The notes beneath the pieces were generated by a model that saw nothing but the letters and a program-made list of their open reading frames with translations, was not told where the DNA came from and did not search any database. Of a stretch of DNA of 64,000 bases, positions 52,234-60,100 are shown in pieces. A program made the translations under genes and the position numbers. The DNA is from Chitinophaga japonensis (lineage in GTDB: Bacteria > Bacteroidota > Bacteroidia > Chitinophagales > Chitinophagaceae), in the NCBI RefSeq assembly GCF_007830125.1, contig NZ_VLLG01000002.1, forward strand, positions 630,985 through 694,984. Reading direction: 5' to 3'. How positions within the stretch are numbered: position 1 is the first letter of the stretch; every line of letters starts with the position of its first letter.

Positions 52234-52957
52234 CGGCTGGCTGGCAACCGCACAGGCCCAGGAAAAGCCGGTGGCTCCTCCGGCAGACAGCGCTGCGCAG
52301 CAGGCGGCCGCCAAAAAGCCTGCGCCTGTATTACCGGACAGCATTTACCGGGTGCCCGGCGGCCTGCGCCTGGGCATAGACCTCAGCCGCTTTGTGGTGA
52401 AGGCCTTCCAGCCTTACCGGACGGATGTTTCCTTCGCTGCCGATTACCGTTACCGGAAAGACCTGTACATAGCCGCGGAAGCCGGCTGGCAGGGCGTGTC
52501 GCACAGCGACAGCAACTATACCTACAAAAGCAGCGGTGTATTTTTAACCGCCGGTGTGGACTATAACTTTCTTAAAAAGCAGGAAACCCGGGAACGGTAT
52601 ATGTTCTACGGCGGCATCCGGTATGGTTTTGCGCAAATGAGCTACGAAGCGCCCTCCTATACCATTTATGACTCCTACTGGGGCGACAAGCTGCCGGGCA
52701 GCTTCCCGAAAAGGAATGCCAGCGCGCACTGGGTAGAGCTGATACTGGGCATTAAGGCGGAAGTGCTGAAGAATTTCTTTGTGGGCTGGAGCATCCGCGA
52801 AAAGATCAAGATCAGCGGGCCGAAGGACGATGCATTCCCTCCGATTGTGATACCGGGCTTTGGCAGCGGCACCAAGGGCTCACAGTTTGATTTTCAATAC
52901 ACCATCTCTTACTGCATACCGCTGGGAGACGTGAAGGTAAGAGTAAAGAGGAAGTAG
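52196..52957 (+). CDS. DUF6048-family outer-membrane beta-barrel protein
   Basis: The protein has 253 residues. It has a Sec signal (LLFILAFSGWLATAQAQ) and then a Pro/Ala linker. The rest is amphipathic strands with aromatic girdles: DVSFAADYRYRKDLYIAAEAG, VFLTAGVDYNFLKK, YMFYGGIRYGFAQ, ELILGIKAEVLKNFFVGWSI, FDFQYTISYCIPLG. This is typical of a small outer-membrane barrel. Its start lies 38 bp inside the DUF6452 gene, so the two are translated together and probably act as a pair. Function unknown. Confidence 0.82.
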   Translation: MIQRILLFILAFSGWLATAQAQEKPVAPPADSAAQQAAAKKPAPVLPDSIYRVPGGLRLGIDLSRFVVKAFQPYRTDVSFAADYRYRKDLYIAAEAGWQGVSHSDSNYTYKSSGVFLTAGVDYNFLKKQETRERYMFYGGIRYGFAQMSYEAPSYTIYDSYWGDKLPGSFPKRNASAHWVELILGIKAEVLKNFFVGWSIREKIKISGPKDDAFPPIVIPGFGSGTKGSQFDFQYTISYCIPLGDVKVRVKRK

Positions 52958-52968
52958 GGGATTACTTC

Positions 52969-53433
52969 CTACATCCCACTTCTTATCATACAGATATGCG
53001 GTATATCATCCTCCAGGTACATCTCGCTGGTTTGCCGGAAACCCAGTGATTCATAGAACGCTTTCAGGTGCTGCTGCGCGCTGATCTGGATGGATTGCCG
53101 GCCAAAACGCGCTTCCAGCACAGCGATGGACCTTTCCATTAATACCCGGCCGATCCCTTTCCCCCTTACTGCACCTGCCGTCAGCACCCGCCCGATAGAC
53201 GCCATCTCCCGCTGCATGCCATGTGCGCGGGCGCCCGGCCCGAAGATCCGGGTATAAGCCACCAGCCCCATACCGGCATTATATCCCATTACATGCACGG
53301 CCGCCTGGTCCGCATAATCCAGGTCCTGGTAAGGGCATCGCTGCTCCACGATGAATATCTCGTTCCGCAAATGCAGCAGGGCGTACAGCTCTGCGGTGCT
53401 CAACTCGTCAAATGTTTTTTCTATCCAGGTCAT
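52969..53433 (-). CDS. ElaA-type GNAT acetyltransferase
   Basis: The protein has 154 residues. The N-terminus ELYALLHLRNEIFIVEQRCPY followed by DLDYADQAAVHVMGY is diagnostic of the ElaA group. The acetyl-CoA loop is GRVLTAGAVRGKGIGRVLM (Q/RxxGxG/A form), and the C-terminus has LKAFYESLGFRQTSEMYLED. It would acetylate a small molecule or protein in the cytosol; the substrate of ElaA proteins is unknown. It is convergent with the DUF6048 gene (11 bp) and starts next to repeat copy C. Confidence 0.92.
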   Translation of the reverse strand: MTWIEKTFDELSTAELYALLHLRNEIFIVEQRCPYQDLDYADQAAVHVMGYNAGMGLVAYTRIFGPGARAHGMQREMASIGRVLTAGAVRGKGIGRVLMERSIAVLEARFGRQSIQISAQQHLKAFYESLGFRQTSEMYLEDDIPHICMIRSGM

Positions 53434-53450
53434 TTCTTAAAGAATTTAAA

Positions 53451-53573
53451 CTGTAAAATCTTACATGTAAAATGTAAAAATTGGCAGGCATGTTTCAACT
53501 ACCCTTTGATGTTTTAATAATACACGACAACCAACTTTTACATCTGACATTTTACATTTAAGATTTTACATTT
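53451..53573. repeat. Family-1 ATGTAAAA inverted repeat (copy C)
   Basis: Arms 53453-53475 and 53547-53569 pair over 23 bp with one mismatch. The inner part aligns with copy B in the opposite orientation, including the ACCAACTTTTACAT flank and the AAACAT/CAAAG centre. It fills the gap between two leftward genes, so it is not merely a convergent terminator. Confidence 0.8.
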
Positions 53574-53576
53574 CTT

Positions 53577-54917
53577 TTACCGGCCTGCAAACACGGGCAG
53601 GCTTTCCAGCCCTTTGTCCCCAACGGCCTGCACGGCAAAGAAATAATTATCCTTGGAATAAGGCAGTGTCAGCTCCGTATCCGTGGTAAAAAAGCGCCGC
53701 TGCCATACCGGGCTGGTAGTTTCCCGCATCAGCACCTGGTAGCCTTTTACCTGGCCGCTGCGGGGCCGCTGCCAGTATAGGCGGGTTACGTTGCTTAACC
53801 CGCTCACATCCATTTTTACTTCCCGCGGCTGGGAAGGCGCCCCGGCCAGGCTGGCCAGCACGGAGAGATTGAGGCAGGTGTTCTTGCGCAGGTACTCAAA
53901 ATCCATAAACTCCGGCAGGTCGCCGTACACGGTATCGTTTTCCGTGCGCAGGTCCTGGTGCTGGTGCAGGTAGTTCTCATGCATGTCGGTAATGCGCACG
54001 GCCGGGAAGCCGCGGCGCAGGAAAGGCGTATGGTCGCCACCGCGCAGGAAACGGTCGTTGCGGTATATCATCACTACTTCGAGCTGGTCGGTATAACGCT
54101 CGCCCGTTTCCTTGATGTAGCGGGCCAGTTGCCGGGAGTAGCTGTCGTTCTCCATGCCCAGGGAGCGTATCTGCTGCAATTGCCTGGCGTCTGCAGTTAC
54201 GGGAATACCTTCGCTGAACACACGCACTTTCGCGTTATCATGCAGGTCGGTACCGCTGGAGGTGCTTTGCCCGATCATATCATTATTCAGCATGGCCCCT
54301 ATTTCCCAATGCTCCTTTTCCGCTTTGCCGGCCAGGTGGTCTGCACCCAGCAAGCCCTGCTCTTCTCCGCTCACGGCCACAAACAGGATGGAGGCCGGGA
54401 AAGCGTGCCGCGACATAATGCGCGCCATTTCCAGCACCGCCGCTACCCCGCTGCCATCGTCATTGGCGCCGGGCGCATCGCTGGTGCGGTTCATTACGTC
54501 AGACACCCGGCTGTCCAGGTGACCGCTTACAATAAAGATGCGCTTGTCCGCCGGGTCTGTGCCTTTCAGGAGGCCCATTACGTTGCCCAGGTTTACCGGC
54601 ACGTCTATACGCCGGCCATCGGGCTGCAGGGTAACGGTGTCCAGCATGGCGCTGAAGCGGCCGCCGGATGCGGCCTCATAGGAGCGGAACTGCTGCAGCA
54701 CCCAGTTGCGGGCCGCGCCGATACCTCGCTTTTTATCCGTGGTGCTGCTGAGCGTATGACGGGTGCCGAAGCTCACCAGTTGGTGTATATAGGATTGTAA
54801 ACTGTCTGCAGATACCTGCTGCACCATTGCGCTGATGGCCGCGTTACGCGCCGGCTGCTGCGCTTGCGCCGTAAAAGCGGGCAGCAGGGCCAGTGCGCAT
54901 ATCCATAATTTTTGCAT
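53577..54917 (-). CDS. Secreted M28-family zinc peptidase
   Basis: The protein has 446 residues counted from MQKLWICALALL (ATG at 54915-54917), with a Sec signal ending FTAQAQ. The M28 metal sites are HLDSRVSD (His), GANDDGSGVAAVLE (bridging Asp), SGEEQGLLGADH (Glu pair), NNDMIGQ (Asp) and GGDHTPFLRRG (His). The last 90 residues look like a fibronectin-III-like domain (VTRLYWQRPRSGQVKGYQVL). There is no PA domain, unlike the M28 protein at 25155, so the two are distant relatives. It probably trims peptides in the periplasm. Single gene, divergent from the ABC protein. Confidence 0.9.
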   Translation of the reverse strand: MQKLWICALALLPAFTAQAQQPARNAAISAMVQQVSADSLQSYIHQLVSFGTRHTLSSTTDKKRGIGAARNWVLQQFRSYEAASGGRFSAMLDTVTLQPDGRRIDVPVNLGNVMGLLKGTDPADKRIFIVSGHLDSRVSDVMNRTSDAPGANDDGSGVAAVLEMARIMSRHAFPASILFVAVSGEEQGLLGADHLAGKAEKEHWEIGAMLNNDMIGQSTSSGTDLHDNAKVRVFSEGIPVTADARQLQQIRSLGMENDSYSRQLARYIKETGERYTDQLEVVMIYRNDRFLRGGDHTPFLRRGFPAVRITDMHENYLHQHQDLRTENDTVYGDLPEFMDFEYLRKNTCLNLSVLASLAGAPSQPREVKMDVSGLSNVTRLYWQRPRSGQVKGYQVLMRETTSPVWQRRFFTTDTELTLPYSKDNYFFAVQAVGDKGLESLPVFAGR

Positions 54918-55004
54918 AGACCGTAACATTTGCCATAAAACTAGTGTAAAGCTTTTATAATTTTATGCCCTTCATCACATACAGGCAATGTCAAACAACA
55001 GATC

Positions 55005-56513
55005 ATGAACGAGCAGGCTGCACCCTTTCTGACGCTGGAACATATTACGGTACGATACCTGGATAAGACCTTGTTCACCCACCTGGACTGGGAGGTGCTG
55101 GAAGGCCAGCAATGGGCCATTACAGGCAGCAGCGGCGCGGGCAAAACCGCCCTGCTGAACACCATTGCCGGTAAGTTTAACGTGATCAACGGCGGCATTC
55201 ACTATCATTTTTATGAACAATACCGCCGCCGGCATACCATTACGGACCCGTATTTTACTTACCGCAACCTGATAGCGCAGGTAGCGCACCATCATAATTT
55301 CCGCAACCGCAGCAATACTACCGACTTTTACTATCAACAGCGCTTTAACAGTATGGACGCTTCGGATGCGCCTACCGTACAGCAGTACCTGTACGGCGAA
55401 ACAGCCGGAGCGCCGCAGGAAGACCCGCTGCTGCTGCCCCTGCGCATCGGCCCCCTGATGCACAAGGAGCTGATCAAGCTCTCCAACGGCGAAACCCGCC
55501 GGGTCATGATCGCCAAAGCGCTGCTGCAAAAACCGGTGCTGCTGATGCTGGACAATCCTTTTACCGGCCTGGATGTACAGACCCGGCAGCATTTTATGGA
55601 CATGGTGGACCGCATCATTGAGAGCGGTATTACGGTGCTGCTGGTGACCAGCCCCACCGAGATACCAGGCAACATCACCCATGTGCTGACACTGGACCAC
55701 GGCGTTATAACAGGAAAGCATACACGCTCGGAGTTCCGGCAAGGGGAGCTGCCGGCGGCAACAGCCACTGCACCCGCACCTTCCATAGATGCGGAGCAAC
55801 TGCGGGCGCTGATCGATCCTGCGCCGCGCCCCTTCCAGACCATTGTGCGCATGGAGCACGTACGGGTGCTGTACGGGGAGCACCTGATACTGGACGACAT
55901 CAACTGGACGGTGCAACCCAATGAGAAATGGGCGCTGCTGGGGCCTAACGGCGCCGGTAAATCCACCCTGCTCAGCCTTATCAATGCGGATAACCCGCAG
56001 GCCTACGCCAATGAGCTGTACCTCTTTGACCGCAAGCGGGGCAGCGGGGAAAGCATCTGGGATATCAAGCGGAAGATAGGCTTTGTATCCCCGGAGCTGC
56101 ACCAGTATTTCCCGGCGGGCAACAATTGCCTGCAGGTGGTTTGCTCCGGTTTTCATGATATGCTGGGCCATACCCGCACTGCCACGCCGGAACAACTGGC
56201 GCATGCGCGCGGCTGGATGGACCTACTGGGCATAGCGGCGTATGCGGCACAGCCCTTCAAACAGGTGCCGGAAAGCATACAGCGGCTGTCCCTGCTGGCC
56301 CGCGCGCTGGTAAAAAACCCGCCCCTGCTTATTTTCGACGAGCCCTGCCAGGGACTGGACCCGCAACAAAAACAGCACTTCAAAAGCGTGATAGACACGC
56401 TGTGCGCCGTCATGGAGCTGACCATGATATTTGTGACCCACTACCAGGAGGAGATACCTAATGCCGTTACTAAAGTGCTGCGGCTGGAGAAGGGAAGAGT
56501 GGCAGCGTCCTGA
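55005..56513 (+). CDS. Twin-ATPase ABC protein, ModF-like
   Basis: The protein has 502 residues: two ABC ATPase domains on one chain and no membrane segment. Domain 1 has Walker A GSSGAGKTALL, signature LSNGETRRVMIAKAL and Walker B LLMLDNPFTGLD. Domain 2 has GPNGAGKSTLL and LLIFDEPCQGLD, but its signature is VPESIQRLSLLARAL, without the LSGGQ glycines, so one of the two ATP sites may be weak. The layout resembles ModF/PhrA-type proteins rather than translation ABC-F factors, because no long inter-domain linker is present. The partner and role are unknown. It starts divergently from the M28 gene. Confidence 0.82.
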   Translation: MNEQAAPFLTLEHITVRYLDKTLFTHLDWEVLEGQQWAITGSSGAGKTALLNTIAGKFNVINGGIHYHFYEQYRRRHTITDPYFTYRNLIAQVAHHHNFRNRSNTTDFYYQQRFNSMDASDAPTVQQYLYGETAGAPQEDPLLLPLRIGPLMHKELIKLSNGETRRVMIAKALLQKPVLLMLDNPFTGLDVQTRQHFMDMVDRIIESGITVLLVTSPTEIPGNITHVLTLDHGVITGKHTRSEFRQGELPAATATAPAPSIDAEQLRALIDPAPRPFQTIVRMEHVRVLYGEHLILDDINWTVQPNEKWALLGPNGAGKSTLLSLINADNPQAYANELYLFDRKRGSGESIWDIKRKIGFVSPELHQYFPAGNNCLQVVCSGFHDMLGHTRTATPEQLAHARGWMDLLGIAAYAAQPFKQVPESIQRLSLLARALVKNPPLLIFDEPCQGLDPQQKQHFKSVIDTLCAVMELTMIFVTHYQEEIPNAVTKVLRLEKGRVAAS

Positions 56514-56665
56514 GCAGCAGCCGGTAGCTTCGTATATACTAAAAGGTTACCGCCCAATCAGTTTTTCCTGTTATTCTTTAAAATTTATAAACATTTTATA
56601 AAACCATGTGTTATTAATATTCGTATATCAGGTATACGATCCTCCATTTGTTTACCCATAAATTA

Positions 56666-56938
56666 ATGAGCATGAAACCCCGTCTCCATTCATCCGCCAA
56701 CCCGCTGCAGCACATTCACGAACAGCTAATGGAGCTGCCACAGGCCGTAAAGCGCCGTATCTGCACAGAATGCAACTGGAGCCTGCCTACCTATTACCGC
56801 AAGGTAAAAGGAGCTCCCATCAGCAATGCAGAAAAAGAAAAGATCACCGTTATCCTCTTTGACCAACTGCAACGCACCTGGCAGCATTGCCAGGATGGCC
56901 GCAATCCGCCTCCTGCCGCAGTACCGGTACCGGTGTAA
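56666..56938 (+). CDS. Small protein of unknown function
   Basis: The protein has 90 residues counted from ATG 56666 (MSMKPRLHSSAN); an in-frame ATG at 56648 is also possible. It is helical and basic: HEQLMELPQAVKRRICTECNW then SLPTYYRKVKGAPISNAEKE. The TYYRKVKG segment could be part of a small helix-turn-helix, which would make it a regulator; this is a guess. It ends in a Pro-rich tail that runs to the edge of the family-3 repeat. The 134-bp AT-rich region upstream should hold its promoter. Confidence 0.55.
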   Translation: MSMKPRLHSSANPLQHIHEQLMELPQAVKRRICTECNWSLPTYYRKVKGAPISNAEKEKITVILFDQLQRTWQHCQDGRNPPPAAVPVPV

Positions 56939-57100
56939 AATTCCAAATCCCAAAATCCAGATTCCAAAATGTAGGCAGGCTACTAATAATCCTGAACGGT
57001 TACCAGTAGTTGGGGGATGACCACAAGTTTGGATTTTGGATTTGGAATTTGCTATTTGCTATTTGGAATTTTCCTCTTTGGAATTTGGATTTTGGAATTT
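56936..57100. repeat. Family-3 TTTGGAATTTGGATT inverted repeat
   Basis: AAATTCCAAATCCCAAAATCCA (left, from 56938, shown in part: AAATTCCAAATCCC) is inverted at 57030-57050 with one gap. TTTGGAATTT recurs at 57041, 57062 and 57078-57100. A 70-bp non-repetitive centre separates the arms. It fills the gap before the alpha-2-macroglobulin gene; in one frame it reads as FGFGICYLLFGIFLFGIWIL, a false coding extension. Confidence 0.75.
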
Positions 57101-57133
57101 ACCTTCATGTATCACCTAAACGCGTTCAAGAGA

Positions 57134-60100
57134 ATGTATCCCAAACCCAAATACGCGGTGCTTGCCGCTATTGCCACCTGCACACTGTTAATATTATTTT
57201 CCACGGCATGCCGGCAGGCCCGGAAGGGCATGAGCCCGGCGCTTGCCCAGTACATTGAAGCCTATACCGCCGGCGTGATCTCGAAGCAAAGCACCATCCG
57301 CGTGCAGCTCGCCGGGAATGTAAATATCACACATGCACAAAATGAAGCGCTGAAAGCTGAAGTGTTTGACTTCAGCCCGGATATTGAGGGCAAAGCCTAC
57401 TGGCTAGACGCCACCACCATTGAGTTCCGGCCGGACCAGAACCTGCAGCCGGGCAAAACTTACAATGTTACCTTCCACCTGTCCAAAGTGCTAAAAGTGC
57501 CGGACGATCTATCCTCCTTCGATTTTGAGTTCCGTGTGATCAAGCCTTCTTTCTCACTGGAAACCTTTGGGCTGAGGGCCGCTGATAACGCCACCCTGGA
57601 CCGCATGACCCTTTCTGGCGTGGTGCACACCGCCGATGTGGAAGACCCGCAGCAGATAGAAAAGCTGCTCAGCAATCATTACAATGGCAAATCATTGCCC
57701 GTTACCTGGCAGCACAACCCACAGGATAAAACCTCCCGCTTTGCCATCGCCAACATCAGCCGGGGCAATGCCGCCCGCAACCTGGAGCTGAGCTGGGACG
57801 GGCAACCGCTAAAGGTGGACATCAGCGGTAAAAAGACCGTTGAAGTTCCCGCCACCGGCGATTTTAAAGTGCTGGACATCCGCGCTGTAGCCGAGCCGGA
57901 ACAGCACCTGCTGGTACAGTTCTCCGATCCCGTCAGCGTAGCGCAAAACCTGGACGGGCTGATAGGCATCAGCGGGCAGGGCGACCTGCGCTACTCCATA
58001 GAAGGCAGCGAAGTAAAGGTATACGCGCCGGACCGGCTGGAAGGAAATTACACCATTGCCGTAAATGAAGGTATCATCAACATAACGGATAAACGACTGG
58101 GCAAAACCATTACCGGCAATGTGAATTTTGAGAACACCATGCCGGCGGTAAGCATTCCCGGTAACGGCGTAATACTGCCGGAAAGCAACAAGTTGGCCCT
58201 GCCCTTTGAAGCCGTGAACCTGAACGCCGTGGATGTGACCATCATCAAAATATACGAGAACAACATTCCACAATACCTGCAAACCAACACGCTGAACGGC
58301 GACCAGGAACTGCGCCGGGTAGGCAAGCCCGTGGTAGAAAAGACCATCCGCCTGGATACAGACAAATCACTGAACCTGCACAAGCACAACCGCTTTTTCC
58401 TGGACCTGGAAAAGTTGCTGCGTGCAGAGCCGGGCGCCATCTACCGCGTTACGCTGGGCTTCCGCAAGGATTACACCCTGCAAACCTGCCATGAAAAGGA
58501 AGGCGATGAAGCGGACGAAGCAGCAGATGAAGATTATTACTATTATGGGGAAGACATTGATGAAGACGATGCTTTCTGGCGCCGCTATAACAGCTACTAT
58601 CCTTATGGCTATAACTGGGAGGAGCGCAAGGACCCCTGCTCCAATTCCTACTACAGCAAAGACAAATGGGCCTCCCGTAATATCATTTCCTCCAACATCG
58701 GGCTGACCGCCAAACGCGGTAATGATAACAGCATGGTGGTAGCAGTAACGGATATACGCGACACCAACCCGCTGATAGGCGTGGAGCTGGAACTGCTGGA
58801 CTACCAGCAGCAGGTGATCTTTAAGACCAAGAGCGACGGGGAAGGCCTGGCCAGCTTCCAGTTGAAACGCAAGCCCTGGCTGCTCATTGCCAAAAAAGGC
58901 AGCGAACGCGGCTACCTGAAGCTGGACGACGGCAGTTCCCTGCCCCTGAGCCGCTTTGATGTAAAAGGCGAGGAAGTGCAGAACGGCATTAAAGGTTTCC
59001 TCTACGGTGAGCGCGGCGTATGGCGCCCCGGCGACTCCCTCTTCCTCACTTTTATAATGGAGGACAAGGAACAAAAACTGCCGGAAAACCACCCGGTGAT
59101 GCTGGAGCTGTATACGCCGAAAGGACAACTGTACAAGCGCCTGAACCAGCAGCGCTCCCTGAACGGCTTCTATAATTTTGCCACCGCCACCGCGCCGGAA
59201 GACCTTACCGGCAACTGGACCGCCAAGGTAAAAGTAGGCGGCGCGGTATTTACCAGGAACCTGAAAATAGAGACCGTAAAACCCAACCGGCTGAAAATAA
59301 ACCTGGACTTCGGGCAGGCCGCGCTGTCCAAAACAACGCCGGCCGCAGGCACCCTTTCCGCCGCCTGGCTGTTTGGCGCTACCGCGCAAAACCTGAAAGC
59401 CAAGGTAGATGTAACCCTGCGCTCGCAAACCACCAGCTTCCCGAAGTTTAGCGGCTATAGTTTTGACGATCCCGTCACGCATTTTGAAACAGAAGAAAAA
59501 ACACTGTTTGAAGGGGCGCTCGGCGATAACGGCACCGCACCCGTACGCGCAGACCTGCCACTGGGCAAGCTGGCGCCGGGACAACTGAAAGCCAATTTTG
59601 AAGTGAAAGTATTTGAGCCGGGCGGCGATTTCAGCATCGATCATTTTTCCATGCCCTATAATCCCTTTGCCTCCTACGCGGGCCTGCGCATTCCGCAGGG
59701 CGACCGGCTGACCGGCATGCTGCTCACGGATAAAGCGCACCCCGTAAGCATTGTGAATGTGGATGAACAGGGCAGGCTGCTCTCCGGCAACCGCGAGGTG
59801 CAGGTAGAACTGTACAAGGTACGCTGGCGCTGGTGGTGGGACGAAAGCGGGGAAAGTGAGTTCAGCAACTTCACGCAGGACAGCTATAACCAACTGCTGC
59901 AGAAAGAGACCATCACCCTGCACAACGGCAAAGGCAACTGGAACCTGCTGGTGCGCTACCCGGACTGGGGCCGCTACCTGGTAAGGGTAAAGGACCTGCA
60001 AAGCGGGCATACCAGCGGGCAAACCGTGTACATTGACTGGCCTGGCTGGGCCGAGCGCATGCAAAAGGAAAACCCTTCCGAAGCAGCCATGCTGGTATTT

